Source: Rhodobacter sp. 24-YEA-8 (GTDB taxonomy: Bacteria; Pseudomonadota; Alphaproteobacteria; Rhodobacterales; Rhodobacteraceae). Taken from it: DNA of 64,000 bases. Position 1 is the first letter of the stretch, and each line of letters opens with the position of its first letter. The notes below the pieces were generated by a model that saw only the letters and a list, made by a program, of their open reading frames with translations, ran no database searches and was not told the origin of the DNA. The DNA is taken from contig NZ_FNSK01000001.1 of NCBI RefSeq assembly GCF_900105075.1, forward strand, positions 1,067,001 to 1,131,000, written 5' to 3'. Shown piece by piece: positions 9,122-18,205 of the stretch. A program made the translations under genes and the position numbers.

Positions 9122-10522
9122 GTGCCGGATACAAGATGGTCTCCTGATCTCAGCGCCTGGGCTGGTCCGAAATATCTCGGGCTCAGCCGCGCGCTTCGCG
9201 ATGCAATACGGAGCGGTGATCTGCCGCCGGGCACACAATTGCCCACGGTTCGCGATCTGGCCTGGCGGCTGTCTCTGACGCCGGGCACTGTGGCCCGTGC
9301 CTATCAGATCTCGACGCAAGAGGGGCTTTTAGAGGCAACTGTCGGCCGCGGCACCTTTGTCGCCTCCAGCCAGCCGCGGCTCGGGCCGACGCAGCCGCTT
9401 TATACCGAACGGTTGCCGATGCGGGTCGGTGCCATCGATATGCGGCCGCCGCAGGTGCCCGAGGTCGGTCAGGCCGAGGCCTTCCAGGAGGCGCTGACCG
9501 CCATGGCCGCCGGCACTGCGCGCGGCTGGACCGATTACACCAGCCAGTCGGGGGAATATGCGCTCCGGACCGAGGTCCTGCGCTGGATGGGCGACCGGAT
9601 CCTTGGCCCGGCGACGGCGGATGACATCATGCTGACCCATGGCGGGCAGAATGCGGTCGGGCTGATCTTCGATTGCTGCCTGCGGGGCGACCGGCCGGTG
9701 GTGGTGCTGGAAGAACTCGCCTATCCGGGCTTCCGCTATGCCGCGCGCTCGGCCCGCGCCGATGTTGTAGCGGTCGAGATCGACGAATATGGCGTCATCC
9801 CCGGGGCGCTGGAGGCGGTCTGCCGCCGGCATGGGCCGCAGGTCCTGTGCCTGACCTCCGAGGCGCAGAATCCGACGACAGGCAGGATGCCGGTGGAACG
9901 TCGGATGCAGATTGCCCGGATCGCCCGCGATTATGATCTGCAGGTGCTTGAGGATGATTGCTATTCCGTCGCGGAAAGCGATCTGCCCACCTTGCGCGCT
10001 CTGGCGCCGGAACGGGTCTGGCTGGTTGGCAGCATCTCGAAAACTGTTTCGGCGGCGATGCGCTTTGGCTTTGTGATCTGCCCGGCAGGGATGGGCGAGG
10101 CGGGGCGGCTCTCGGCGCAATATGGGTTCTTCGCACTGGCGCGACCTGTTTCGGATCTGATGCTGCATCTGTTTCGCTCGGGCGCTGCCGAAGAGATCCG
10201 GGCGAAGGTCCAGGCCGAGTTTGCCCATCGCATCCAGGTCGCCGTCAACCGGCTGGGCGGCTATGATCTTTCCTGGCAGCCCGGCGTGCCCTTTGTCTGG
10301 CTGAACCTGCCGCAGGGCTGGCGCGCCTCGTCCTTTTCGCGGATGGCTGAATCCGAGGGGGTCATGGTGCGCTCGGCCGATGAATATGCGCTGGTGGGCG
10401 GGCGCGCGCCGCATGCGATCCGCCTTGCCATTCCGGGTGCCCTGCCGCTTTGCGATTTCGAGCTGGGCCTTGACCGGCTGGCGGCTTTGCTGGCCAATCC
10501 GCCCGCGGCACTCGCGGTCTGA
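9122..10522 (+). CDS. MocR/PdxR-type regulator (GntR DNA-binding domain fused to aminotransferase fold)
   Basis: 466 residues. The N-terminal GntR winged helix spans about residues 15-85 (LSRALRDAIRSGDLPPGTQL, then VRDLAWRLSLTPGTVARAYQ). The rest is a fold-type I aminotransferase domain with the PLP-binding Lys in VGSISKTVSAAMRFGFVI and the substrate-side LTSEAQNPTTGRMP. Members use pyridoxal phosphate or an amino-compound adduct as effector. The start GTG at 9122 gives the canonical N-terminus; its ribosome site is weak, which suggests low expression. It is divergent from DUF1127. The target pathway cannot be read from sequence; the pyridoxal synthase genes pdxST are not in this window. Confidence 0.92.
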   Translation: MPDTRWSPDLSAWAGPKYLGLSRALRDAIRSGDLPPGTQLPTVRDLAWRLSLTPGTVARAYQISTQEGLLEATVGRGTFVASSQPRLGPTQPLYTERLPMRVGAIDMRPPQVPEVGQAEAFQEALTAMAAGTARGWTDYTSQSGEYALRTEVLRWMGDRILGPATADDIMLTHGGQNAVGLIFDCCLRGDRPVVVLEELAYPGFRYAARSARADVVAVEIDEYGVIPGALEAVCRRHGPQVLCLTSEAQNPTTGRMPVERRMQIARIARDYDLQVLEDDCYSVAESDLPTLRALAPERVWLVGSISKTVSAAMRFGFVICPAGMGEAGRLSAQYGFFALARPVSDLMLHLFRSGAAEEIRAKVQAEFAHRIQVAVNRLGGYDLSWQPGVPFVWLNLPQGWRASSFSRMAESEGVMVRSADEYALVGGRAPHAIRLAIPGALPLCDFELGLDRLAALLANPPAALAV

Positions 10523-10663
10523 GACGGCTGGTCTGAGAGGCATCGCCTGGCGCGCGTAAGTGTTGCTCTGCGGACTCGGATCGTGATTTCGGGGGGTTAC
10601 AGGGTTTTCTGCATGTTGACGGCGCGGGCCTGACATTGTCCCATAGGGAAAAGAGCAGCAAAA

Positions 10664-10933
10664 ATGAGATCTCGAATGGGACAGCAGGCCATTTTCCACG
10701 CCCCGCGCGGGTGTTCCGATTTCCTTGGCTGGCGCCGTCGCGGCGATGCGGTTGAGGTGGTTTACGATGACGGGGCAGCCCGTCACATGATCTGGCGCGT
10801 CGAGGCGGGCGAGGGCTTTGAAGAGCAGCTTTCCGATGCGCTTCAGGTCGCGGTGGAACAGCCGCGTATCCTGCGCGCGCTCTATGCCGAGCTGAATAAA
10901 CGCGCCATAGCCGTAGAAATGATCAGAGGCTGA
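10664..10933 (+). CDS. Small protein of unknown function
   Basis: 89 residues, not recognised. It is composition-typical of the genome, soluble and mixed-charge, with motifs such as GWRRRGDAVEVVYDDG and a helical C-terminal half (QLSDALQVAVEQPRILRALYAELNKRA). A second in-frame ATG at 10676 would remove four residues. A strong terminator follows within six bases, which supports a real monocistronic gene. Confidence 0.65.
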   Translation: MRSRMGQQAIFHAPRGCSDFLGWRRRGDAVEVVYDDGAARHMIWRVEAGEGFEEQLSDALQVAVEQPRILRALYAELNKRAIAVEMIRG

Positions 10934-10938
10934 TCAGA

Positions 10939-10973
10939 GCGCCGCCGCCCCCCCGGGCGGCGCAATTTTTTTT
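10939..10973 (+). terminator. Strong rho-independent terminator
   Basis: GCGCCGCC ... GGCGGCGC stem followed, after AA, by eight T, six bases past the stop of the preceding small gene. It isolates that gene from the ABC transporter operon. Confidence 0.85.
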
Positions 10974-11033
10974 GGCAGCTTCCCTTGCCTTCGCATCTGC
11001 AGACTTGCATGAAAGCCAGAGCGGCGTCAGTAT

Positions 11034-11043
11034 TTTGATCAAA
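11034..11043. promoter_or_regulatory. Short palindrome upstream of the ABC transporter operon
   Basis: TTTGATCAAA, a perfect ten-base palindrome 39 bases before the first permease start. It could be an operator; it is short enough to be chance. Confidence 0.25.
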
Positions 11044-11081
11044 CTGACGTCGGCAAGAATCCGGCAAACCCGGGGGTAAAG

Positions 11082-11948
11082 GTGCAATCAAAATCCTCTG
11101 AAGCACGCACGGGCTGGCTGCTGATTGCGCCCCCGGCAGTGGTGACGTTTCTCTTGCTTGCGGCACCGCTGGCAACGGTTCTGGTCTATTCGGTGCTTAC
11201 CGGCTCGCGCGGCGCGGTCAGCCTGCCGATCACCGGCGAGAACTATCTCCAGGTACTGACACGGCCACAATATCACATCGTGATGCTGCGCTCGCTGAAT
11301 GTCTCGGTGCTGGTGACGCTGGCAACGGTGCTGCTGGCCTATCCGATCGCCTATTTCGTCAGCTTTCATGTGCAGCCGTCGAAAAAGTCGCTCTGGCTGT
11401 TTCTGATCACCATTCCGTTCTGGACCAGCTACATCATCCGTGTAGCACTCTGGCGCACCATTCTGGGCTATGACGGCATTGTCGACAGCTCGCTGATGGG
11501 GCTGGGGATCATGGATACGCAGCTCAATGTGCTGCAATATGGCGTGACCTCGATCATCATCACGCTGGCCCATGCCTATGCGCCTTTCGCGGTGCTGCCG
11601 ATTTTCGTCAGCCTTGAAAAAGTCGACCGCTCGCTGCTCGAAGCCGGGCAGGATCTGGGCGAAAGCAAATGGCGCACCTTCCTGCGCGTGACCCTACCAT
11701 TGTCGATGCCGGGTGTGATCGCGGCAGTGCTGATCGTCTTTATCCCGACCGCCGGCGATTATGTGACGCCGGAACTGATCGGCGCGGGCAAAGTGCCGAT
11801 GGTGTCGAATTTCGTGGAAACACAGCTGCTTAAATCGCGCAACTTTGCGATGGGTTCGGCGCTCGCGGCGAGCGCAATGATTGCGGTGGCGATTATCAGC
11901 GTGGGCTTTCTGCTATTGAACAAGCGCTTTATCGGAGGCCGGAAATGA
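11082..11948 (+). CDS. Polyamine-type ABC transporter permease (PotB-like)
   Basis: Inner-membrane permease of the spermidine/putrescine (POPT) class, 288 aa. About six membrane segments are visible, the first at residues 12-36 (GWLLIAPPAVVTFLLLAAPLA). The EAA loop reads EAGQDLGESKWRTFLRVTLP, which contacts the ATPase. The start is a GTG after GGGGGTAAAG. It overlaps the next permease by four bases, and the order permease-permease-ATPase indicates one transcript. No periplasmic binding protein is present on either side, so the substrate is uncertain. Confidence 0.88.
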   Translation: MQSKSSEARTGWLLIAPPAVVTFLLLAAPLATVLVYSVLTGSRGAVSLPITGENYLQVLTRPQYHIVMLRSLNVSVLVTLATVLLAYPIAYFVSFHVQPSKKSLWLFLITIPFWTSYIIRVALWRTILGYDGIVDSSLMGLGIMDTQLNVLQYGVTSIIITLAHAYAPFAVLPIFVSLEKVDRSLLEAGQDLGESKWRTFLRVTLPLSMPGVIAAVLIVFIPTAGDYVTPELIGAGKVPMVSNFVETQLLKSRNFAMGSALAASAMIAVAIISVGFLLLNKRFIGGRK

Positions 11949-12754
11949 CCAAAGCTCCCGGCCTCAGAACCTATGCGATCCTCTATCTCGCCTTTCTCTA
12001 TGGCCCGATCCTGGTGCTGCCGCTCTTTGCCTTCAACAATGCCGCGGTGGTGTCTTTTCCGCTTTCCGGATTCACCACCAAGTGGTTTTCCGAGATGTGG
12101 GCCGATCCGAACCTGTGGAAAGCGCTGAAGAACAGCCTGATCATTGCGCTCTCAGTGGCCACGCTGTCGACCATTCTGGGCCTCTTCGCGGCGCGGTCTT
12201 CGGTGCGCTATCAATGGCCCTTCAAGGCGCCGGTCATGGGCTTTATCATGCTGCCGCTGGTTTTGCCCGAGATGATCGTCGCAATGTCCCTGCTGATCGT
12301 ATTGATGGCGATCGGCATTCCGCTGTCGATCTTCACGGTGATCCTTGGCCATCTGCTGATCTGCACGCCATTCTCGGTCGCGCTGCTGACCTCGGCCTTC
12401 CAGTCGCTGGATCGCTCGCTGGAAGAGGCGGCGCTGGATCTGGGCGAGACCGCCGCCTCGACCTTCCGGCTGATCATCCTGCCTTTGGTGATGCCGGGGA
12501 TACTGTCTTCGTTCCTGATCACCTTCACCATCTCGATCGATGAATTCATCGTCGCGAACTTCCTCGGGTCGGGCCAGCCGATCCTGTCGGTCTATATTTT
12601 CGGCCAGTTCCGTTTCCCCGCGAAAGTGCCCTCGATGCTGGCTCTGGGGACGATCCTGGTCGGCCTCTCCATCTGTCTTCTCGCAATCGCTGAATATTTC
12701 CGTCGCCGCGGTATCGCCAGGACCGGTGGCAAGGATTCCGGAGGCTTCCTGTAA
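11945..12754 (+). CDS. Polyamine-type ABC transporter permease (PotC-like)
   Basis: Second inner-membrane permease, 269 aa, overlapping the previous gene (ATGA) and abutting the ATPase gene (TAATG). It has six membrane segments and the EAA motif EEAALDLGETAASTFRLIILP. The SIDEFIVANFL segment near residue 200 is typical of PotC-like proteins. It would form a heterodimeric channel with the PotB-like subunit. Confidence 0.88.
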   Translation: MTKAPGLRTYAILYLAFLYGPILVLPLFAFNNAAVVSFPLSGFTTKWFSEMWADPNLWKALKNSLIIALSVATLSTILGLFAARSSVRYQWPFKAPVMGFIMLPLVLPEMIVAMSLLIVLMAIGIPLSIFTVILGHLLICTPFSVALLTSAFQSLDRSLEEAALDLGETAASTFRLIILPLVMPGILSSFLITFTISIDEFIVANFLGSGQPILSVYIFGQFRFPAKVPSMLALGTILVGLSICLLAIAEYFRRRGIARTGGKDSGGFL

Positions 12755-13854
12755 TGAGCGCTGATAAACGCCCGACCATGATCGAGTTTCGGGATATCCA
12801 GAAATACTACGGCGATTACCACGCGCTGCGGGGCATCAACGGGACGATCCGGGCGGGCGAGTTCTTCTCGCTCCTCGGGCCCTCGGGCTGTGGCAAGACC
12901 ACGCTCCTGCGCACGATTGCCGGCTTTGAAGGCGTCGATTCCGGTGCCGTGCTGATCGATGGCAAGGATATGAGCTCGGTTCCCGCGAACCTGCGGCCGA
13001 CCAATATGGTGTTCCAGAGCTACGCGATCTTCCCGCATATGTCGGTGGCGGAAAACGTGGCTTTCGGGCTGCGCCGCGATCCGCGCAGCAAGGCCGAAAA
13101 GGCTGCGGCCGTGGAAGAGGCGCTGGAGATGGTCGGCCTTAAAGGTTACGGCGGTCGCGCGGCCCATGCACTGTCTGGCGGCCAGCGCCAGCGGGTTGCG
13201 CTGGCGCGCGCGCTGATCCTGAAGCCGAAGGTTCTGCTGCTCGATGAGCCGCTTTCCGCGCTCGACAAGAAGATGCGCGAGCATATGCAGGTGGAACTGA
13301 TCAAGCTGCAGCGCCAGGTCGGGATCACCTTCATCCTCGTGACCCATGACCAGGAAGAGGCGCTGGTGATGTCCGACCGCATCGCGGTGATGTTCGAGGG
13401 CCAGATCGCGCAGCTCGCCGATCCAGAGACCCTTTACCGCCGCCCGAACAGCCGTAAAGTCGCGGATTTTATCGGCACGATGAATTTCATCCCCTGCGAG
13501 ATCCTTGCGGAAACCGGCGGCAGGTTTGAGGTCGAGGCCAAAGGCCTGGGCCGCGTGACGCTCGAAGCCGATCAGGCGCCGGCCCCGACCGGAGAAGGGA
13601 GCCCCGTCGTCGGGCTGCGCCCCGAGACCCTGACCATGCTTTACCCGGGGCAGAGCGCGGATGAGCGGTCGGTCAGGGGCAAGATCGACGAGGTGATCTA
13701 TATCGGCGACATGACCTATTACGATGTGTTTATCGGCGATACGGATGTCGAGGTGCGCCTGTCGATGCGCAACACGCCCGGCCGTCCGGTGCTGGATGTC
13801 GGCACGGAGGTCGAGCTTGCCTGGTCGCCCTCGGCACTTGTGCTCTTCCGCTGA
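12754..13854 (+). CDS. ABC transporter ATP-binding protein (PotA-like)
   Basis: 366 residues; cytoplasmic motor of the uptake system encoded just upstream. Walker A GPSGCGKTT (about 43-51), signature LSGGQRQRVALARAL (about 144-158) and Walker B VLLLDEPLSALD (about 164-175) are intact, and a C-terminal TOBE domain (about 285-365) is typical of PotA/UgpC types that bind regulators or substrate. A hairpin with CCCCCGC and GCGGGGG arms follows within six bases of the stop. The complete ATPase and permease pair with no binding protein implies a partner elsewhere. Confidence 0.9.
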   Translation: MSADKRPTMIEFRDIQKYYGDYHALRGINGTIRAGEFFSLLGPSGCGKTTLLRTIAGFEGVDSGAVLIDGKDMSSVPANLRPTNMVFQSYAIFPHMSVAENVAFGLRRDPRSKAEKAAAVEEALEMVGLKGYGGRAAHALSGGQRQRVALARALILKPKVLLLDEPLSALDKKMREHMQVELIKLQRQVGITFILVTHDQEEALVMSDRIAVMFEGQIAQLADPETLYRRPNSRKVADFIGTMNFIPCEILAETGGRFEVEAKGLGRVTLEADQAPAPTGEGSPVVGLRPETLTMLYPGQSADERSVRGKIDEVIYIGDMTYYDVFIGDTDVEVRLSMRNTPGRPVLDVGTEVELAWSPSALVLFR

Positions 13855-13859
13855 TCGTT

Positions 13860-13877
13860 CCCCCGCTTGCGCGGGGG
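13860..13877 (+). terminator. Hairpin after the ABC transporter operon
   Basis: CCCCCGC-TTGC-GCGGGGG, a perfect seven-base stem directly after the ATPase stop. It has no T-run, so it may act as an RNA-stabilising end or work with the larger inverted repeat that follows. Confidence 0.5.
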
Positions 13878-13889
13878 AAGGCCTCCGGC

Positions 13890-13956
13890 GGGGATATTTA
13901 AGAGACAGATGAATACAGAGCCGGGCTTTGCGATTTCATCTGTCTTTAAATATCCC
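13890..13956. repeat. Head-to-head pair of a dispersed intergenic motif
   Basis: GATATTTAAGAGACAGATGA at 13893-13912 is mirrored by TCATCTGTCTTTAAATATC at 13936-13954 (one base shorter). Together they can form a long stem around a 21-base loop between convergent genes. Related single copies lie at about 32613, 39523 and 47724. Confidence 0.7.
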
Positions 13957-14006
13957 GGGGTGAGAGGCAAAGCCTCGAGGGGCAGGGCCCCTTTCTGCGG
14001 CCAGCC

Positions 14007-14624
14007 CTACCTGTCAGGCGGCAGGATGCCGAGACCGCGCAGATAGATCCCGACCGAGGCCTCGAGCAGGTCTTCGGGCGTATAGGGCAGGCTGCCGCCA
14101 TTGCCGCGCAGGAAGAGCTCTACGATGCCATGACTGGTCGCACGGATATGGGCGGCAACCATCGTGGCCGGCGGGCGCCGGGCGGCGGGGAGCGCGGCGA
14201 GCAGCGCTTCGGCAGCGTTTTCCATGATGCCGCGCGCGCGGGTGGCGATCAGCGCGAGGTCGGGATGGCTGGCCGGTTGTAATCCGCTTTCAAACATCGC
14301 CTGGTAATGGCCGGGATATTTGCGGGCAAAGGCCAGATAGGCGCGCCCGATCGACGCAAACCCTGCCAGCGCTGAAGGGCGGCCCTCATTCCAGGCATAT
14401 TCCAGCAGTGCCGCAAAAATCCCGAAACCCTGATGCGCCACTTCGGCGATCAGGTCGTCGCGGCCGGCGAAATGGCGATAGACCGCTGCCGGGGTCACAT
14501 CCGCAGCTTTGGCAGCCTCGGAAAGGGAAAAGCCCTGCGGGCCATTGGCCGCGATCAGCTCCAGCGCGGCATCGATCAGCGCCTGACGCAGATTGCCATG
14601 GTGATAGCCGCGTTTCGTGCTCAT
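14007..14624 (-). CDS. TetR/AcrR-family repressor
   Basis: 205 residues with an N-terminal TetR helix-turn-helix (ALIDAALELIAANGPQGFSL, then VTPAAVYRHFAGRDDLIAEV, residues about 13-57) and a C-terminal TetR_C-type ligand domain with Ala-rich helices. It is the last gene of a tight minus-strand run (ATPase, metA, ppk2, tetR; gaps 38, 15 and 22 bases), so it is probably co-transcribed and may autoregulate the run. The ligand is unknown. Confidence 0.9.
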   Translation of the reverse strand: MSTKRGYHHGNLRQALIDAALELIAANGPQGFSLSEAAKAADVTPAAVYRHFAGRDDLIAEVAHQGFGIFAALLEYAWNEGRPSALAGFASIGRAYLAFARKYPGHYQAMFESGLQPASHPDLALIATRARGIMENAAEALLAALPAARRPPATMVAAHIRATSHGIVELFLRGNGGSLPYTPEDLLEASVGIYLRGLGILPPDR

Positions 14625-14646
14625 GCCCGGATCCGTAAAGGCGGCA

Positions 14647-15534
14647 TCAGCCGCGCGGCATCCGTTCGGGGCCGCCGCTGATCAGCGGATCGATGGCGCC
14701 GATCACCGTCGCATCCTTGCCCTTGTAATCGACACGGCTCAGCACCTCGCGGATTGCCGCGAGCCTGGCGCGTCGCTTGTCATCCGCCAGGATCACCGTC
14801 CAGGGCGCATGAGAGGAATGGCTCAGGGTCAGCGTCTCGGCTATGGCAGCGGAATAGTCCTCCCATTTCGCGAGACCCTCGATATCAACCTGGGACAGCT
14901 TCCACTGTTTCAGAGGATCCTGCTCGCGCTCGATGAAGCGCCGGAGCTGTTCGGCGCGCCCGACCTCAAGCCAGAGCTTGATCAGGATCACGCCCTCATC
15001 GACCAGCATATGTTCAAACCCGGGAACCTGGCGGAAGAAGGTAGCGCGTTCCGCATCCGAGCAGAAGCCGAAGACCTTTTCGACCACGCCGCGATTATAC
15101 CAGCTGCGGTCGAAAAGTACCATTTCGCCTTTGGCCGGCAGCCAGTCGATATAGCGCTGGAAATACCACTGGCCCTTTTCGCGATCAGACGGCGCGGGCA
15201 GCGCCACGACATTCGCGACGCGCGGGTTCAGGTTTTCGCGGAAACGCGCAATGGTGCCACCCTTGCCGGCGGCGTCGCGCCCCTCGAAGATCACCACGAT
15301 GCGCTTGCCGGTGGCTTTCACATCCGCCTGGAGGCGGACGAGCTGGCGCTGCAACCCTTCCATCGCGGTATCATAGTCTTTGCGCCCCATCTCTTCGGAA
15401 TAGGGAAAGCCGGGGGTCAGGATATCATCCTTGCCGGCTTTCTCGATGGCCTCGCGGATCGCCTTCGGGGCCTCTTTGCGGAAGTAGCGGCTGATCGCGC
15501 CGTCAAAGGGCAGATCGTGGTTTTCTTTTACCAT
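14647..15534 (-). CDS. ppk2: Polyphosphate kinase 2
   Basis: Single-domain PPK2, 295 aa, transferring phosphate between polyphosphate and nucleoside phosphates in the cytoplasm. The P-loop reads [11 protein letters not shown] (about residues 83-93) and the lid/Walker B region FDRSWYNRG (about 141-149), both intact. The N-terminal extension of about 55 residues and total length fit the class I form, which mainly phosphorylates nucleoside diphosphates; class is an inference. It sits 15 bases after metA, an unusual partner, and 22 bases before tetR. Confidence 0.94.
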   Translation of the reverse strand: MVKENHDLPFDGAISRYFRKEAPKAIREAIEKAGKDDILTPGFPYSEEMGRKDYDTAMEGLQRQLVRLQADVKATGKRIVVIFEGRDAAGKGGTIARFRENLNPRVANVVALPAPSDREKGQWYFQRYIDWLPAKGEMVLFDRSWYNRGVVEKVFGFCSDAERATFFRQVPGFEHMLVDEGVILIKLWLEVGRAEQLRRFIEREQDPLKQWKLSQVDIEGLAKWEDYSAAIAETLTLSHSSHAPWTVILADDKRRARLAAIREVLSRVDYKGKDATVIGAIDPLISGGPERMPRG

Positions 15535-15549
15535 GGCGCATCTCCTCGC

Positions 15550-16467
15550 TCAGCTGCCGATATCGCGCATGTCGAAGGGCGTGTGCTGATAGATCTCGTT
15601 GATCCAGTTACCGTAGAGCAGATGCGCATGGCTGCGCCAGCGGTTGCGTGGCTGCTTTGTCGGATCATTGCCGGGATAGTAATGCGAGGGGATATTGATC
15701 GCGGTGCCATTGGCGATGTCGCGATCATATTCCTGCTTCAGCGTGTCATTCTCATATTCGAAATGGTTGAAGATATAGAGGGCGTTCAGCCCGGAATCTT
15801 CCACGAGACAGGGGCCGGTCTGATCGCTGTCGAGCAGGATCTTCATCCCGTCGACGCCTTCGATATCGTCGCGTTTCATTTCCGTCCAGCGCGAGACCGG
15901 CACGAAACAATCATCCGAAAACCCGCGCAGATAGGGCGAGGCGGGGGCGACGTTTTCATGCAGGAAACAGCCGAAGGCCTTTCTTTCCAGCATATGCTTC
16001 GGCACGCCGTGGAAATGGTTGATCATCGCCATGCCGCCCCAGCAGACGCCGAAGGTGGAATGGACATGGGTCCGGGACCAGTCGAAGACCTCGCGCAGCT
16101 CGTCCCAATAGGTGACCTGATCGAAATCGAGATGTTCGATCGGGGCGCCGGTGATGATCAGCCCGTCGAATTTCTCGTCTCTGACCGCCTCGAAGGGGCG
16201 GTAGAAGGTTTCCATATGTTCGGCGGCGGTATTTTTCGTCTGATGCTCGGTCATCCGGATCAGCGAGAGATCGATCTGCAAAGGCGTGGCACCGATCAGC
16301 CGGGCGAACTGGTTCTCGGTCTGGATCTTTTTCGGCATCAGATTGAGGAGGCCGATTTTCAGCGGCCGGATATCCTGCCTGGCCGCCCGTTCGGGCGACA
16401 TGACCATGACGCCTTCGTCTTGCAGGACGGAATAGGCGGGCAGGGTCTCGGGCAGGGTGATCGGCAT
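15550..16467 (-). CDS. metA: Homoserine O-acyltransferase MetA, predicted acetyl-CoA specific
   Basis: First committed step of methionine synthesis: acylation of homoserine. 305 residues aligning end to end with MetA ([18 protein letters not shown] at residues 42-59). Catalytic Cys142 (FGVCWGG), His235 and Glu237 (NHFEYE) fall at the canonical numbers. Residue 111 is Glu (GAPIEHLDF); in this family Gly111 goes with succinyl-CoA and Glu111 with acetyl-CoA, so acetylation is predicted. It is preceded 38 bases upstream by a P-loop ATPase gene and followed by ppk2. No SAM riboswitch is visible in that short gap. Confidence 0.95.
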   Translation of the reverse strand: MPITLPETLPAYSVLQDEGVMVMSPERAARQDIRPLKIGLLNLMPKKIQTENQFARLIGATPLQIDLSLIRMTEHQTKNTAAEHMETFYRPFEAVRDEKFDGLIITGAPIEHLDFDQVTYWDELREVFDWSRTHVHSTFGVCWGGMAMINHFHGVPKHMLERKAFGCFLHENVAPASPYLRGFSDDCFVPVSRWTEMKRDDIEGVDGMKILLDSDQTGPCLVEDSGLNALYIFNHFEYENDTLKQEYDRDIANGTAINIPSHYYPGNDPTKQPRNRWRSHAHLLYGNWINEIYQHTPFDMRDIGS

Positions 16468-16505
16468 GGTCTTTCCTTGGTATGATGCCAGCTGGGCGGT
16501 GGTGG

Positions 16506-17387
16506 TCAGGCTACGCTTGCCTTGCGGTCGATCGCGCGGGCGATCATCGCGTCAAATTCATCCGGGCCGGTGACTTCAGCGACCTCTTCGGCGGTGACCG
16601 TGACACCCCATTCGGCCATGGCGGCATAGCGCGGCTGGCGATGGGCGAGGGCCTTCGCATAGGTCCAGCGCACGAAATGGTCCGGGTCGCAGCTGTCTTC
16701 GCTGACTTTGTATTCGGCGCGGTATTCCTCCCACATGCGGGTGAGGAAGTCGGGCTGATAATACATCGGTTTCGGGGCGCGGTCAAAGCGGCGGACGAGT
16801 TCCTCGGTATGGGCATCAGAGCCCCTGATCCAGACCATCAGGAGCGTCTGGCTGAGCTGCGTCATCACCGGGTCTGTTTCATCCCAGGGGTTCACCACTT
16901 CGCAGATCGAGCCGGAGGTGTCGCAGATGAAATTCCGGTAACCATAGAGGTCATTTGCGCGGGCGATGAAGGGTCTTGTGTCCAGCGTTGCCGCAATTTC
17001 GGCGCCACGATGCTGGTCCTGGCGCAGCATATATTCAGCAAAGGGCAAGCCGCCTTTTGCTGCATCCCCCGGCTTGCCGAGATAGGTCGAAAGCGGCGCC
17101 AGATTGTTGAAGGTGATGTTCGAGGCGATGAAGACGGAATCCGACATCAGGAGTTCCCGCAGGAGCGGGACCTTCATGGCTTCGCGTTTGAAATTGTCTG
17201 CGATATATTCACCCATATAGCGGGTGCCGATGCGGTAATCGACCGAGTAATGGAACCAGCCGCCCTGATCGGCCGGGGCCGCGCGCAGCATGTTCGACAG
17301 ATATGTCTTGCCCAGACCCGACATGCCGAACAGGAGAACCTGCTTGTTCGGGGCCTGAAGATAAGCCGCGCCGGATGGGTAAAGCAT
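16506..17387 (-). CDS. P-loop ATPase of unknown role, first gene of the metA run
   Basis: 293 residues starting [20 protein letters not shown]. Walker A is GMSGLGKT at residues 21-28, and DTSGSICEV in mid-protein could supply the second acidic site. I place the start at 17387 because AGAGGTCCG lies just upstream; the frame is open for another 67 codons, but that stretch is arginine- and proline-rich and unlike a protein. The rest is soluble and not assignable to a family by eye; a nucleotide or nucleoside kinase-like fold is possible. It leads a four-gene run with metA, ppk2 and tetR, so an ATP- or phosphate-linked role is conceivable but unproven. Confidence 0.8.
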   Translation of the reverse strand: MLYPSGAAYLQAPNKQVLLFGMSGLGKTYLSNMLRAAPADQGGWFHYSVDYRIGTRYMGEYIADNFKREAMKVPLLRELLMSDSVFIASNITFNNLAPLSTYLGKPGDAAKGGLPFAEYMLRQDQHRGAEIAATLDTRPFIARANDLYGYRNFICDTSGSICEVVNPWDETDPVMTQLSQTLLMVWIRGSDAHTEELVRRFDRAPKPMYYQPDFLTRMWEEYRAEYKVSEDSCDPDHFVRWTYAKALAHRQPRYAAMAEWGVTVTAEEVAEVTGPDEFDAMIARAIDRKASVA

Positions 17388-17653
17388 GTCGGACCTCTTT
17401 GCTCGGATCCGGTCTGAGATAATCCCGCGCGGCGGGGCACGCAATGGCAAAGGGCGGGGCGGCGTGAGGCGCTTGGGCGAGGGGCCGTTCGGAGGGACCC
17501 GCCATTGCGCTGGCCATCGAGGCCAGCGCAAAGGCTGCTGCCGCCTGCTTCCTGGGGCGGCGGAGGCAGATGGCAGGCCGCCACACATATGGCCAGGTAT
17601 TCCCGCCGGTTCGATGGCAAAGCGACTTCAACATGCTTGAGTTCCGGCCTGCG
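17388..17653 (-). other. Upstream region of the metA run, no intact gene
   Basis: On the minus strand a start MPSNRREYLAI (from about 17620) looks like a Tat-type signal, and in a different frame AAAAFALASMASAMAG follows, as if a frameshift had broken a signal peptide. Nothing after it is coding-like. The promoter of the metA run should lie here. Confidence 0.3.
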
Positions 17654-17785
17654 TCAGGATCCGGGCCTCGGGGCATTTCCGGTCTTCGGGGGCCAGTTGA
17701 GAAATGCCTGCAGGTCCGGCACGATTTTCGGGCCCTGCTTCCGGCGCACCAGGGCAGGCACCCCGAGGCCGTTTCGGATATTGGT
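17654..17785 (-). pseudogene. C-terminal remnant of a LysR-type regulator
   Basis: The last 40 or so codons read TNIRNGLGVPALVRRKQG ... FLNWPPKTGN. They resemble the end of the intact LysR gene at 24233-25129 (TNVRNGLEVPVLFRRKRG ... FLDWIPKTRN). The rest of the gene is absent, so this is a decayed paralogue or a leftover of a duplication or recombination. Confidence 0.75.
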
Positions 17786-17977
17786 TGGGTTTTCCCCTTC
17801 TTTGGGCAGGATCTGGCGCTTTTCAGGCTCTGAGTTGCTCCTGTTGATCGGGTTGCGTAACTTCGCAGTGCAGTGAGCAGATCGTTGTGGGCGGGTGCCG
17901 GCTGTAAAAATTTCATCCGGTTGCGGACATGAGCGCGTGGCTGCGATCCGGCGTCCCATGCATGCAGGCAAGCGACG

Positions 17978-18205
17978 TCAACTGGCCCCTTGATTGCTGT
18001 TCGTGATGTCCGGCGGTCCGAACCGAGAGATGGCCTCGTTCAGAGCTGCGACGCAGAAGTCGGCATCCGGCGTATTTGAGAACAGGCTCGTCTGTTCCAA
18101 CACGGGCTCCTCGCCTTGCAGCGCCTCTAGGGCTTCCTGCGCCCCGAATTCAGGGGGACGCGCTGCTTTCGTTTCGACATCGTCAATCTCCCATGTGAGG
18201 CACAT
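17978..18205 (-). pseudogene. IS3-family transposase (OrfB) fragment
   Basis: The end of this 75-codon frame, SNTPDADFCVAALNEAISRF followed by GPPDITNSNQGAS, matches the integrase core of IS3 OrfB just before and at the second catalytic Asp region (usual form FNTDQGSQFT). Asp is replaced by Asn in NSNQG and the frame then breaks off. No ends of the element are visible. Confidence 0.7.

Noticed and set aside
14617..16485. Plus-strand open frame of 622 codons
   Set aside because: It lies antisense to metA and ppk2, which are unmistakable. High-GC codon bias keeps the opposite frame open.
17388..17588. 67-codon N-terminal extension of the P-loop ATPase
   Set aside because: Arg/Pro/Ser-rich and not protein-like; AGAGGTCCG before the ATG at 17387 sets the start.
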